Positions 8,465-17,670 of a stretch of DNA of 64,000 bases are shown in pieces. Each line of letters opens with the position of its first letter. The first letter of the stretch is position 1. The DNA is taken from NCBI GenBank assembly GCA_913060875.1, contig CAJXSL010000006.1, forward strand, positions 1-64,000, written 5' to 3'. The notes beneath the pieces are model-generated. The model saw only the letters and a list, made by a program, of their open reading frames with translations, ran no database searches and was not told the DNA's origin. This stretch comes from an uncultured Desulfobacteraceae bacterium (GTDB lineage: Bacteria > Desulfobacterota > Desulfobacteria > Desulfobacterales > UBA5852). The position numbers and the translations under genes are program-made.

Positions 8465-9400
8465 ATGATGCAATGGAAATGGATTTTCATTAGTATTGCG
8501 CTATTGATTCTGGCCGCCATTGGAGCCTATGTCGCTTTTGATCCGGAACAGCAGACGCTGGACGAGCGCGCCCGGACCCGCTTGGGGGGCACTTATCTTG
8601 CGCTTGCGGATGGGGTCACCCATTACCAGTTGGCCGGTCCGGCGGACGGTCCCGCGGTGGTGCTGGTGCATGGGGCGACGGTACCCATGTGGACTTGGGA
8701 CCATCTGACCGCATCCCTGGCGGCCAGCGGGTATCGGGTGCTCCGGTACGATAAATATGGCCGCGGGTATTCGGATCGTCCCGCGACGGACTACAATCGT
8801 GGCCTTTATAAACGTCAGTTGCGCGAACTCGTAGACCGGCTGGGGTTGAAAACCCCTTTCGACCTGATCGGGCTGTCCATGGGCGGGGCCACGGCCGTCA
8901 ATTTTGCGGCGCAATATCCGGAACGCGTTCGCAAACTGGTCCTGATCGCTCCGGTGATCCATGACTTCGAGGTGCCGGCGGCTTTTCGGATACCTGTCGT
9001 GGGCGAATTTGCGGCGCGTCTCGTGGGCATCCGTTTTATCGTCAACCGGTTTGCGGATTTGCTGGCCGCCATTCCCGATTTCGATACCTACCACCGGTTG
9101 TTCATCGAGCAGACTACCTACAGGGGGTTTCAGCAGTCCCTGTTGTCGATGATTCGCGGCGATGCACTGGGCAATTACGATGCCGCCTATCGCACGGTGG
9201 GCCGGCAAAAGCGGGATACGCTCCTGGTCTGGGGAACGCATGACGCCGAAATTACACGCGACATGATCGATGACGTTCGCGAATATATTCCCGGCGTGCG
9301 GTTTAAAAAGGTAGAAAATACCGGGCACGGTATCGTGTTCCAGAAGCCGGAGTTGATCCGGCGCACTATCGTCGACTTTTTACAGCGCCATCAGATTTAA
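8465..9400 (+). CDS. Second membrane-anchored alpha/beta hydrolase
   Basis: A 311-residue protein with a strong N-terminal membrane segment (residues 5-24) followed by an alpha/beta hydrolase domain: oxyanion motif HGATVP from H69, nucleophile S138 in GLSMGG, acid in WGTHDAEI and catalytic His in NTGHGIVF. It begins after GGAGCAAAAC at tandem ATG codons (8465 and 8468). It shares domain plan and orientation with the preceding hydrolase but is clearly diverged, so the pair looks like an old duplication or independent recruitment. mutT follows after 19 bases. Substrate is unknown. Confidence 0.8.
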   Translation: MMQWKWIFISIALLILAAIGAYVAFDPEQQTLDERARTRLGGTYLALADGVTHYQLAGPADGPAVVLVHGATVPMWTWDHLTASLAASGYRVLRYDKYGRGYSDRPATDYNRGLYKRQLRELVDRLGLKTPFDLIGLSMGGATAVNFAAQYPERVRKLVLIAPVIHDFEVPAAFRIPVVGEFAARLVGIRFIVNRFADLLAAIPDFDTYHRLFIEQTTYRGFQQSLLSMIRGDALGNYDAAYRTVGRQKRDTLLVWGTHDAEITRDMIDDVREYIPGVRFKKVENTGHGIVFQKPELIRRTIVDFLQRHQI

Positions 9401-9419
9401 ACACCAATTAAGGAGCAAG

Positions 9420-9797
9420 ATGATACCCGTCGTTGCTGCTGTAATAGAAATGCAAGGCAAATACCTGGTTTGCCAAAGGCCCGGCAATAAACACCATGGC
9501 GGCCTGTGGGAGTTCCCCGGCGGCAAGGTCTGCTCCGGTGAATCCGACATGGATGCGATGCGTCGCGAACTGTCCGAAGAACTCAATGTCATCACCGTCG
9601 AAGTGGGGGAAACCCTTTTTGAGGCGCCGGATCCGGGGACGGATTTTTTGATCATGTTCAAACCGGTGAAGATTATCGGTGAACCCCAGCCCCTGGAACA
9701 CGCCGCGCTTTCCTGGGCCACGCCCCTGGAGTTGGTTGGATACCGGCTGGCCCCCAGCGACGAGGTATTCGTTCACCGCTATCTGATTAAAAATTGA
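9420..9797 (+). CDS. mutT: MutT-like Nudix (8-oxo-dGTP diphosphatase family)
   Basis: A 125-residue single-domain Nudix protein preceded by AAGGAG. The Nudix box starts at G35 (GGKVCSGE...RRELSEELNV); the usual Gly near its end is Asn, as in several MutT proteins. The N-terminal GKYLVCQRPGNKHHGGLWEFPGG matches MutT/CTP pyrophosphohydrolase proteins, which clear oxidised nucleotides. Family placement is firm, exact substrate is not. It ends the cooC-modF-hydrolase-hydrolase-mutT run of plus-strand genes. Confidence 0.85.
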   Translation: MIPVVAAVIEMQGKYLVCQRPGNKHHGGLWEFPGGKVCSGESDMDAMRRELSEELNVITVEVGETLFEAPDPGTDFLIMFKPVKIIGEPQPLEHAALSWATPLELVGYRLAPSDEVFVHRYLIKN

Positions 9798-10100
9798 ACC
9801 CGCCCGGAGGAGAGCACTTTAGCACCCAGGGTCAGCGCCGCCCTGGTGTGAACCCGCCCCTGCACCTGGCGCTGTGATCGGCGGCATCGGGATGCGTTTC
9901 GCAAGGTAGCGCAACGTCCATTCCATCTTGACAAAGTAAACCGGTCTTTTTAAATTTTAAGTATATTCCGTCAATGCGCGACAGAATTGCTTTTTCCCGC
10001 CTCTTTACCGCTCGATTAACATTGCATCCTAACCTGACAGCGCCGTTACGATTCTGTCGGTACTTCCACCTCTCACCTTTTGGAAAAACAAGGTGCGCCG
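9798..10100. other. Intergenic region before the cyclase gene
   Basis: This 303-bp stretch has a short hairpin near 9827-9852 (CACCCAGGG pairing with CCCTGGTG) without a T tract, a direct repeat of TGAACCCGCCC at about 9796 and 9848, and the promoter at 9928-9956. No gene is supported. Confidence 0.5.
9928..9956 (+). promoter_or_regulatory. Sigma-70-type promoter of the cyclase gene
   Basis: TTGACA (9928-9933), a 17-bp spacer and TAAATT (9951-9956) form a good promoter. The leader to the ATG at 10101 would be about 140 bases, long enough for additional control. Confidence 0.5.
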
Positions 10101-13100
10101 ATGCAATGCCCGCAATGCCAGAGCAACAACCCGGATGGGGCCAAGTTTTGCAACACCTGCGGCAGCCGGCTCGGCCTTTTATGCAGCGCCTGCGGAAAAA
10201 TCAATCCCCCTGCCAGCCTGTTCTGCAACCATTGTGGCGCTTCCCTGGACGTATCGGCGGCAGCCACTACGGACACGGTGGCCGTTGCGTCCGGTGGTGA
10301 TACCGCAAAGGGTCCCGAGGCCGAGATGTGCAAATGGGAAACGTCCGGAAGTGAACGCAAGTGTGTAACGGTGCTTTTTTCGGACCTTACGGGGTATACA
10401 GAAATGGCGGAGAAACTGGACCCCGAAGACGTCAAAGATATTACCAGCGCCATTTTCGGCAGATTCGCGGACATCATCCGGAAATACGATGGATTCATTG
10501 AAAAATACATCGGCGATGCGTTTCTGGCGGTGTTCGGCGCGGTGGCGTCGTTCGAGGACAGCGCCCTGCGGGCCATCCGTGCGGCCCGGGAAATCCATGC
10601 CCACGTGGCTTTGGCCAGCCCCCGCTATGAACCCCTGATCGGCAGGGCTCTCAGGATGCACAGCGGCATCAACACCGGCGTCGTCGTCACGGGGGAAATC
10701 GATTTCGAGAAAGGCACTCATGGCCTGGTGGGAGACACCATCAACACGGCCGCACGCCTCATGAGTATCAGCCCGGCCGGTGAGATTCTCGTCGATAAAA
10801 ACTCCTTTTTCCAGACCGAAGGCTATTTTGCCTTCGAACCCCTGGCGCCGGTAACCGTCAAAGGCAAAGGAGAACCGATTGCGGTTTATCGCGTGGTTAA
10901 AGCCCTGTCCGTACCCCGGAAACTGCATCGCCTGCATGGGCTGCGCGCTGAACTGATCGGCCGCTCCATTGAAATGCAGATCCTGGATGATGCGGTCGAG
11001 AAACTGAACCAGGGGCAGTGCGCGGTGGTGGCGGTCTGCGGTACGGCCGGAACCGGTAAAAGTCGCCTGGTCAGCGAATTCAAGGGCCAACTCGACTTGA
11101 AACGGATCCAGTGGCTCGATGCCAATGCCTACCCCTATACCCAAAATACCCCTTATTATCCCCTGATCGATTTACTGACGCGGGCTTTTCAAATTGAGGA
11201 TGGTGACCGCCCGGAGACCATCCAGCGGAAAGTCGAGAGCGGTCTCACGGGCGCACTTGGGCTCGATGAAAAGCTGGTCCCCTACATCGCCAGCCTGTTT
11301 TCCATCGAGACCGAAGAGACCCGGAACGTCAGTCCCGAGTTTTGGAAAGGGCAGCTGTTTCAGGCAGTGGGACAGGTCATGGAAGCGTTTACATCTTCTG
11401 CCCCCGCCATTATCTGTGTGGAAGACATGCATTGGGCCGATCCATCGTTTCTGGAGCTTTTGCGCCACCTGATAACCCATATGCCGGGCGCGGCTATGTT
11501 TGTATGCATTTATCGACCCCTCATATCGCTTTTCACCAATCTGGAAATCCAATCCCTGGATATTTTTATCAAAGAACTGCGGCTGAAAGAGCTCTCGCCG
11601 TCTGAGACCCAGACCATGGTCGGGTCGTTATTGCAGTCTGAAACGGTGCCGCGGGATTTGAAACGGTTTGTTCACGAAAGCGTGGAAGGCAATCCCTTCT
11701 ATGTGGAAGAAGTGATCAATTCGCTGATCGATTCCGGTGTTCTCGCAGAGGTCGACGAAGGGTGGGCAATGACCCGGGCCATTTCCGAAGCCGATATTTC
11801 CACCAATATCCAGGGCGTACTGGCCGGCCGGATCGATCGCCTGGGAAACGACGCCAAACGCATCCTCCAGGAGGCCTCCGTCATCGGGAGGGCCTTTCTC
11901 TACGATATCCTGCAGCGCATATCGGCCATCGGGGCGGATATCGACAAGAATCTCTCCGTGCTGGAGCGCCTGGATCTCATCAGCGCGCGATCCATTCAAC
12001 CGACATTGGAATACATCTTCAAACATGCCCTGACCCAGGAGATTGTCTATAACGGCCTGGTCAAGGCCGAACGGCAGGCCATCCACGAGAAAATCGGGCA
12101 GGTGATCGAGACCCTGTTCAAAGACCGGTTGTCGGAGTTCTATGAATCCCTGGCGTTTCACTACGCGCGCGGGAAGTCATTTCTAAAGGCCGTTGAATAT
12201 CTTGTCAAATCCGGCGAAAAAAGCCTCAAACGCTATTCCCTCGATGAGGCGCATCAGTATTTTCAAACCGCCTTCGACATATTGGATACGCCTGAAGCTG
12301 TCGATCCTGCCGCCGGTGAGAAACTTGTCGACCTGCTGAACAAATGGGCCATGGTGTTCTATTATCGGGGGGCTTTCAATGAATTGAAAGCGCTTCTCGA
12401 TGCACAGGAAACGGTGGCGGAGCGTATTGCCGACAAGGAGACCCAGGGTATTTTTATAACCTGGCAAGGCATGGTCTATTGGCAGCAGAGCGAATACCAA
12501 CGGGCCTGCAACCATCTGGAACGGGCCCTGCGAATCGGTGAAGAAAACGACCTGCCCAGGGTCGTGGTGCACGCCTGCGCATGGCTGTCCTGGGTCTACG
12601 GGGATTTGGGACGTTTCAAGGAAGGCATCGATTGCGGTAATAGAGGCAGCCGAGTCGCAAAGGCCGTACCTGCCGATCATTTCTTTATCTACAAGCCGAT
12701 GGCCGGCACCGTCTATAATTATTTCTTTCAAGGAAAGGCGGCCGCCTGCATTGATATGGGCCGGTCTCTGGTCGAATACGGTCAGCAGTATTCGCAGGTC
12801 CGCTGCCAAACGCTGGGGTTTGTCGCCGTAGGAATGGGCCGCATGGCGGCAGGCGATTTCGATACGGCCATTGCCGCAATGGAATCCGCCGATCAGGTTT
12901 CGGTGGATACCTTTTACAGCCACTATTCCCAAATATTTCTATCTTTTGCCAGTGTTCTAGGCGGGCAAACGGTTGTGGCGGAGAGATTGCTGCCTTCGCT
13001 ATCCGCCTACTTCGCACCCAATGGCAGCCACTTGATCAATGATGTGGCCGAATTGCTGACAGGCATTATTCAAATCGTCAAAGGGGATATGAAACGCGGC

Positions 13101-13538
13101 ATGACGATGATCACCCGTCAGCTTCAGAAACAAAGGGAAAAGGAACACCGGGGATATATTCCTCTGATTCTATACACGATTGGAATGGTTTACCTCGAGA
13201 TGATCAAAGGCGAAAAGCCGATTCGACCGATGATGGTAATGAAAAACATCGGCTTCATCTTTCAGCACGTTCCCCAGGCGGAGAAAAAGGCGCTCGCCCA
13301 TTACCATCAGACGATTAGAGTGGCTGAAGAAACAGGCGCAATGGGCTTTATCGGGCAGGCCCACGCCGATATCGGCAGAATTCATGAGATCAAAAAACGC
13401 TACCCCCTCGCACAAGAACATTTTGAAAAGGCCGCCCGTATTTTCGAAGATGTCGGGGCCTACGCTTTTTTGGCGCAGGCCCGGGCCCATCTCGAAGCCC
13501 TGCCGGCTGCGTACCGGCAGAAGGAAACGGTTTTTTGA
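10101..13538 (+). CDS. Zinc-ribbon/class III nucleotidyl cyclase/AAA ATPase/TPR signalling protein
   Basis: A 1145-residue soluble protein. Residues 1-50 carry two zinc ribbons (CPQC/CNTC and CSAC/CNHC). Residues 86-270 are a class III cyclase domain with the residues for activity: metal-binding D95 and D139, K135 for adenine recognition and N215/R219 for the transition state. Residues 284-640 are a STAND/AAA-type ATPase (Walker A GTAGTGKS at 314-321, VEDMHWAD as Walker B region). The rest is helical TPR-like. The architecture resembles a family of soluble adenylate cyclases fused to a regulatory ATPase. cAMP is the likely product. The ATG at 10101 follows AAGGTG; ATG 10080 is possible. The input signal is unknown. 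Confidence 0.88.
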   Translation: MQCPQCQSNNPDGAKFCNTCGSRLGLLCSACGKINPPASLFCNHCGASLDVSAAATTDTVAVASGGDTAKGPEAEMCKWETSGSERKCVTVLFSDLTGYTEMAEKLDPEDVKDITSAIFGRFADIIRKYDGFIEKYIGDAFLAVFGAVASFEDSALRAIRAAREIHAHVALASPRYEPLIGRALRMHSGINTGVVVTGEIDFEKGTHGLVGDTINTAARLMSISPAGEILVDKNSFFQTEGYFAFEPLAPVTVKGKGEPIAVYRVVKALSVPRKLHRLHGLRAELIGRSIEMQILDDAVEKLNQGQCAVVAVCGTAGTGKSRLVSEFKGQLDLKRIQWLDANAYPYTQNTPYYPLIDLLTRAFQIEDGDRPETIQRKVESGLTGALGLDEKLVPYIASLFSIETEETRNVSPEFWKGQLFQAVGQVMEAFTSSAPAIICVEDMHWADPSFLELLRHLITHMPGAAMFVCIYRPLISLFTNLEIQSLDIFIKELRLKELSPSETQTMVGSLLQSETVPRDLKRFVHESVEGNPFYVEEVINSLIDSGVLAEVDEGWAMTRAISEADISTNIQGVLAGRIDRLGNDAKRILQEASVIGRAFLYDILQRISAIGADIDKNLSVLERLDLISARSIQPTLEYIFKHALTQEIVYNGLVKAERQAIHEKIGQVIETLFKDRLSEFYESLAFHYARGKSFLKAVEYLVKSGEKSLKRYSLDEAHQYFQTAFDILDTPEAVDPAAGEKLVDLLNKWAMVFYYRGAFNELKALLDAQETVAERIADKETQGIFITWQGMVYWQQSEYQRACNHLERALRIGEENDLPRVVVHACAWLSWVYGDLGRFKEGIDCGNRGSRVAKAVPADHFFIYKPMAGTVYNYFFQGKAAACIDMGRSLVEYGQQYSQVRCQTLGFVAVGMGRMAAGDFDTAIAAMESADQVSVDTFYSHYSQIFLSFASVLGGQTVVAERLLPSLSAYFAPNGSHLINDVAELLTGIIQIVKGDMKRGMTMITRQLQKQREKEHRGYIPLILYTIGMVYLEMIKGEKPIRPMMVMKNIGFIFQHVPQAEKKALAHYHQTIRVAEETGAMGFIGQAHADIGRIHEIKKRYPLAQEHFEKAARIFEDVGAYAFLAQARAHLEALPAAYRQKETVF

Positions 13539-13603
13539 TCCCCCGCCGGTATCGACAGGGAAAAGGGGCCGCCTCCGTGCGAATTCAACAAAGGGGTAAA
13601 CCC

Positions 13604-13921
13604 ATGGATCGGTATAGCTTCATTGGCCTACTGGTTTTTCTGTCAATGCTTGCGTTTCCTCAGGTACTGAAGTCCGCGGATTGGAAAACGGGACTCACCA
13701 AAGGGTGGTCTATCGAGAATATGCAATCCTGGGGCGAAGGGAACCTGGCCGTGGATTTTGGGTCTGATGGTCTGTGGAACTTCAAGGGGATGTGGATGCC
13801 ATTATCCCGATTGAATCCGAAGATGATGGCCGCCTGGGGAAGCGATCGCCTGGTCGTCGATTTCCCGGGACAGGGCCTCTGGAGCTACGACGGGTGTTCC
13901 TGGACCAAAATCGCCCGGTAG
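13604..13921 (+). CDS. Small secreted protein with two Trp/Gly repeats
   Basis: A 105-residue protein with a signal peptide (MDRYSFIGLLVFLSMLAFPQ, cleavage probably near VLKSA-DW). The mature part has two related units about 37 residues apart, each of the form W-x4-L-x-V-D-F-x4-G-L-W-x3-G-x-W (SWGEGNLAVDFGSDGLW and AWGSDRLVVDFPGQGLW). Such repeats resemble single blades of tectonin- or propeller-like surface proteins, but no family is recognised. AAGGGG precedes the ATG. It lies 65 bases after the large cyclase on the same strand and may share its transcript. Function unknown. Confidence 0.6.
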   Translation: MDRYSFIGLLVFLSMLAFPQVLKSADWKTGLTKGWSIENMQSWGEGNLAVDFGSDGLWNFKGMWMPLSRLNPKMMAAWGSDRLVVDFPGQGLWSYDGCSWTKIAR

Positions 13922-14026
13922 TCGCGACAGGCATTCGATGTTCCGTTGGTGGATCGTGATGACCGGTGGCATCCTGCCGTGGGTGGTGCCGCCGCATTCT
14001 TCAATGTGCGAAAGGAGGGCCTAAGC

Positions 14027-14320
14027 ATGCCGATTTTTTTGATGTTTGGAAGCTATTCGTCAGAGGCGATCAAGGGCATCAGCTCCGAGAGGACCGAACG
14101 GGCCCGTGAGCTGATCCAGGAGAACGAAGGCAAGATTGTCTCCATGTATGCCGTCATGGGTGAGCATGACCTTGTTTTTACCATCGATTTTCCGGATGCC
14201 GACAAGGCCATGGCGGCTTCGGTGGCCTTGTACAAGCTGACGGGCATTCATTTCTCCACGTCGCCGGTGGTGGATGTCGAACAGTTTGACAAACTCATGG
14301 GCAAGGTGACGGATATGTAG
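14027..14320 (+). CDS. GYD-domain protein
   Basis: A 97-residue protein beginning after AAGGAGG. It matches the GYD family (small dimeric ferredoxin-like fold): residues MPIFLMFGSYSSEAIKGI open the domain, and GEHDLVFTIDFPDADKA is the typical centre. The family is widespread and mostly uncharacterised; some members are annotated as Dabb-like. It lies about 100 bases after the small secreted protein. Family assignment is good, function unknown. Confidence 0.75.
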   Translation: MPIFLMFGSYSSEAIKGISSERTERARELIQENEGKIVSMYAVMGEHDLVFTIDFPDADKAMAASVALYKLTGIHFSTSPVVDVEQFDKLMGKVTDM

Positions 14321-14625
14321 CCTTGCAAACGCCGTTTCTTCTCCAAAGTATGAATGCGTGTGCGGCTCATGGGCCCAATAAGCATCCTGGTGACCAGCCG
14401 GTAATCCGCACTGTTTGTTTATGTGACATACCGCTCGATTCTGAAACACTGCAATTGGAACATCACTTTTTGCTTGATAGGGCAGGCAAAAAGGTATTTA
14501 AGACGAATCCGTCAATATACCTGCGGCCAGAAACCGTCGTTTGAAAGAATAATTCCGGCTATGGCCGGACTCGTCGAAAACTGCGGAGTGAACACCGGTG
14601 GGACCTCATGGTGTTATACTGAGGC
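14321..14625. other. Intergenic region before ktrB
   Basis: This 305-bp stretch contains no supported gene. There is a 5-bp GC hairpin near 14553-14566 (CCGGC TATG GCCGG) without a T tract and only weak promoter-like hexamers near 14470-14500. Confidence 0.45.
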
Positions 14626-15990
14626 ATGAAGCTTTTCCGGATTCTCAAATCGCCTATTGTGCTGCCCATCGCCTTTTTCATGGTTGTAATCGTGCTGGGC
14701 GCGATCCTGCTCCATGGCGCGGAACGGAATACAATCGAAGCGCTTTCCTGGACGGATGCCGTATTTACGGCAACCTCCGCCGCTTGTGTAACGGGACTGG
14801 TCGTTGTGGACACCGGATCCTGTTTTACCGCCTTCGGCCAAATGGTCATTCTAGGTCTGATGCAGATGGGCGGTCTGGGCATCATGACGTTCACGAGTCT
14901 TTCTATCTATATCTGGCGACGGCGGACGACCATCACCGATCGTATTGCGGTCGGACAGATCCTGCTGCACGATGCCACATTCAACCTGGGCCGTTTCCTC
15001 ATTGAAATCGTCTGCTGGACGTTTCTGATCGAGATCATTGGCTCCATCCTATTATACCTCATGGACCCTGTGGCTTTCTCGCCGTTTTCAGCCCTCTTCC
15101 ATTCGGTTTCCGCTTTTTGCAACGCGGGATTTGCGCTGTTCCCAGATAGCATGATGGGGTTCAAGGACAACTGGGGCATCAATGGTGTTCTCATGACCCT
15201 TATCGTGTTGGGCGGGATCGGGTTTTCGGTTTTTCTGGAGGTCAAAGGATACGTGCGGCAGCGCCTTGCCCGGCATCCCATTCCCAAGGGCAAGGGGATC
15301 AGTTGGTATGCCGGGATTGTGCTTCGAACCAGCCTTATGCTGATTGTCGTGGGCGGGATGGCCCTATATTTCGCCGAATTCGTCGGCTACAGTCGCATGG
15401 TGGCTCCGGAAGACGCCCTTTTGACATCCTTGTTTCAGTCTGTTTCCGCCAGGACTGCCGGCTTCAATACCCTCGACATCGGTCAGATGACCAATGTATC
15501 CCTCATCGTGCTGCTTTCCCTCATGTTTGTCGGCGGGGCGCCGGGGTCGTGCGCCGGAGGAATCAAGGTGACGACCCTGCGGGTCCTGGCGGCTGCCATT
15601 TGGTCGCAGATGCAGGGCAAGACCCAATCGACCATCGGAAAATTCGCCATCCGCGAGAATGTCGTCAAAAAAGCCATGGTACTGTTCCTTTTGGCAGCGC
15701 TGATCATTTTCCTGGCGGCGTTTCTGCTCGACTTTACCGAAGGCGGCGACAAGCCCCACCTCATGGTCCGCGGGCAATTCCTGGAGATCCTGTTTGAATC
15801 CGTATCGGCTTTTTGCACGGTGGGATTGAGCACGGGGCTGACGGCGACGTTATCCACAGCGGGCAAATGGATTATCATCACGCTGATGTTCATTGGCCGC
15901 CTGGGACCTTTCGTGTTGATTGCCGCTCTGCAGAGCATGCAGGCGCCCCCTGCCTATCGCCTGCCCGAAGAGACGCTCATGATCGGCTGA
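14626..15990 (+). CDS. ktrB: KtrB/TrkH-type potassium transporter subunit
   Basis: A 454-residue integral membrane protein of the TrkH/KtrB family, which conducts K+ through a pseudo-tetrameric filter. The four filter segments are visible, each with the essential Gly: SAACVTGL, SAFCNAGF, SARTAGFN and SAFCTVGLSTG. The length is typical of KtrB rather than the longer TrkH. ktrA follows after 15 bases, making a complete gated system. KtrB is often Na+-dependent. Identification is firm. Confidence 0.92.
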   Translation: MKLFRILKSPIVLPIAFFMVVIVLGAILLHGAERNTIEALSWTDAVFTATSAACVTGLVVVDTGSCFTAFGQMVILGLMQMGGLGIMTFTSLSIYIWRRRTTITDRIAVGQILLHDATFNLGRFLIEIVCWTFLIEIIGSILLYLMDPVAFSPFSALFHSVSAFCNAGFALFPDSMMGFKDNWGINGVLMTLIVLGGIGFSVFLEVKGYVRQRLARHPIPKGKGISWYAGIVLRTSLMLIVVGGMALYFAEFVGYSRMVAPEDALLTSLFQSVSARTAGFNTLDIGQMTNVSLIVLLSLMFVGGAPGSCAGGIKVTTLRVLAAAIWSQMQGKTQSTIGKFAIRENVVKKAMVLFLLAALIIFLAAFLLDFTEGGDKPHLMVRGQFLEILFESVSAFCTVGLSTGLTATLSTAGKWIIITLMFIGRLGPFVLIAALQSMQAPPAYRLPEETLMIG

Positions 15991-16005
15991 CGAGGAGATG
16001 ACCGC

Positions 16006-16662
16006 ATGGTTTTAAAAGCGCAAATTTGTGTGATCGGACTGGGGAAATTCGGATATAAAGTGGGTGAATTGCTTCTTAAATTGAACCACCAGGTGATCGG
16101 TATCGATGTCAATCCTGCCCATGTACAGCGCGCCCAGAAGCTTTTTCACCAAGTCTACGAGGCGGATATTTCGCATAAACAGGCCCTGGCGCAAATCGGT
16201 TTTCGTGAGATCACCCACGCCCTGATCAGCGTAGGCGACTCGATTTCCACCAGTGCCATGACCACCATGTATCTCAAGGAAATGAAGGTGCCGAACGTAT
16301 GGGTCAAGGCGATCAACAATGATCACGCCACCTTGCTGCGAAAAATCGGGGCCGATGAGGTGATCATCCCGGAGCATATCGCCGCTATACAGCTGGCGGA
16401 CCGAATTCACATTCCCGGCATCATCGAACGCCTGCCTTTCGATCCGGACATGATTATCCGGGAGATGCGTATTGACAAACTGGCCGGTAAGACCCTTCGC
16501 GAAATCGACCTGACCAACCGGCATAATAGCCAGATCATCGCCATTCGCAGGCAGGACGAATCCCGCTATCGCTATATTCCCAAAGCCGACGATCTTTTAA
16601 GGGCAGGGGACAGCATCATCGCCATAGGGAATAGTCGGTCACTCGATAAGATTTTGCCTTGA
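16006..16662 (+). CDS. ktrA: KtrA/TrkA-type regulatory subunit of potassium uptake
   Basis: A 218-residue cytosolic protein with an RCK_N Rossmann domain (GLGKFG at residues 11-16, acidic D at the end of strand 2 in VIGIDVN) and a C-terminal RCK_C domain (from about residue 140). KtrA forms an octameric ring under the KtrB dimer and gates it in response to ATP/ADP and c-di-AMP. It is the second gene of ktrBA. The single RCK unit fits KtrA rather than the double-length TrkA. Confidence 0.92.
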   Translation: MVLKAQICVIGLGKFGYKVGELLLKLNHQVIGIDVNPAHVQRAQKLFHQVYEADISHKQALAQIGFREITHALISVGDSISTSAMTTMYLKEMKVPNVWVKAINNDHATLLRKIGADEVIIPEHIAAIQLADRIHIPGIIERLPFDPDMIIREMRIDKLAGKTLREIDLTNRHNSQIIAIRRQDESRYRYIPKADDLLRAGDSIIAIGNSRSLDKILP

Positions 16663-16864
16663 GGGGGCCGCGCGCTGGGATCGGCCGTTGGTTTCATCCC
16701 GGCATTTCGATAGAGAACGAAAGGATAAACACGCTGGTTTCATCAGCACCAGAAAGGCTATCGGGCAGGAATTCGGATGGCAATGCGGTTTTCGGCCGCC
16801 CCCGGGCCTTGAGCCCCTGCTGTGCTTCAAGTCTTGCCGGGGGCGCCGAAGCTGCTTGACAGGG

Positions 16865-17368
16865 CTAAAACGCCCAGAAATTGTTATCATGCCAGATACG
16901 CTCGGTAATTTCGCGATCGATATCCGACAGGAAGGCCAGGTGAGACTTTTCCCAGCTGCTCAGCCAGCTGTATAGATTCTTTTCCTCGGGGTCGGACGCT
17001 GCCGCAGCGCGATCGGCATACAGGCGGATGGCCTTTTTTTCCATGGCCATGGCCGCTGAAATGGCGGCGGCTTCATAATCGGCGGCGGCAATGGCATCCA
17101 CCAAATCGCGGGTCAATACCTTGTCGGCGACATTCTCGGTGTTCTCAGAGTCTGCTGCAAATGTAAACCGTTGACTTTCCTGGTAGGACTTGAACTGCTC
17201 TGTCAGGATTTTAATATGCTGAATTTCTTCATCGGCCATCAATTCGAAAAAACGCTTTACTTCAGGATGTGAGGCCTGGTTGGCAACCTGACCATAAAAA
17301 GCTTTTCCTTTTTTTTCCAGAAGAATGGCGCTTTTAAGTATTTCCAATGGGGTTGATTCTGGGGCCAT
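16865..17368 (-). CDS. Ferritin-like/rubrerythrin-family protein
   Basis: A 167-residue four-helix protein starting after AGGAGA. It has the ferritin-like di-iron pattern: E in LLEKKGKAFY, EEIQH in MADEEIQHIKIL, E in MEKKAIRLYADR and ExxH in WEKSHLAFL. It lacks the C-terminal rubredoxin domain of classical rubrerythrin. Such proteins in anaerobes are linked with peroxide reduction or iron handling. An upstream ATG at 17428 is in frame but has no ribosome site. Exact activity is unknown. Confidence 0.78.
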   Translation of the reverse strand: MAPESTPLEILKSAILLEKKGKAFYGQVANQASHPEVKRFFELMADEEIQHIKILTEQFKSYQESQRFTFAADSENTENVADKVLTRDLVDAIAAADYEAAAISAAMAMEKKAIRLYADRAAAASDPEEKNLYSWLSSWEKSHLAFLSDIDREITERIWHDNNFWAF

Positions 17369-17670
17369 GTCGTCTCCTGTCGCCTGGGGTTGTTGAGGGC
17401 GTCCTGGGTGCTGTGCCGTCCACTGCACGTTGATGCAACAGGAATAATGTTAAGACACCTGGGCGAGAATCTCAAGAGGTGGGCTAACATCAAACGCTCT
17501 GCGGACAGATATTTAGGTTTTCCCATCCAGGTTGAGCGCTGCCGGGGCATTGTAGGGCTTACAATCCGTTTGACCTTTCAGACGCTTCGCGATATGGCCG
17601 TGGGGCGTCAGCGTGGGGGCGCAAATTTGCATGGCAGAGATGGATTCTGGATTTTAAAGGAAAGGGCCTT
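17369..17670. other. Divergent control region between ferritin-like and bactofilin genes
   Basis: This 302-bp stretch has no gene. On the minus strand it contains a reasonable promoter (17447-17475). On the plus strand TTGACC at 17570-17575 is followed after 17 bases by TATGGC, a weak candidate for the bactofilin pair. Confidence 0.45.
17447..17475 (-). promoter_or_regulatory. Candidate promoter of the ferritin-like gene
   Basis: Read on the minus strand: TTGAGA (17475-17470), a 17-bp spacer, then TAACAT (17452-17447). The leader to the ATG at 17368 would be about 70 bases. Confidence 0.35.
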
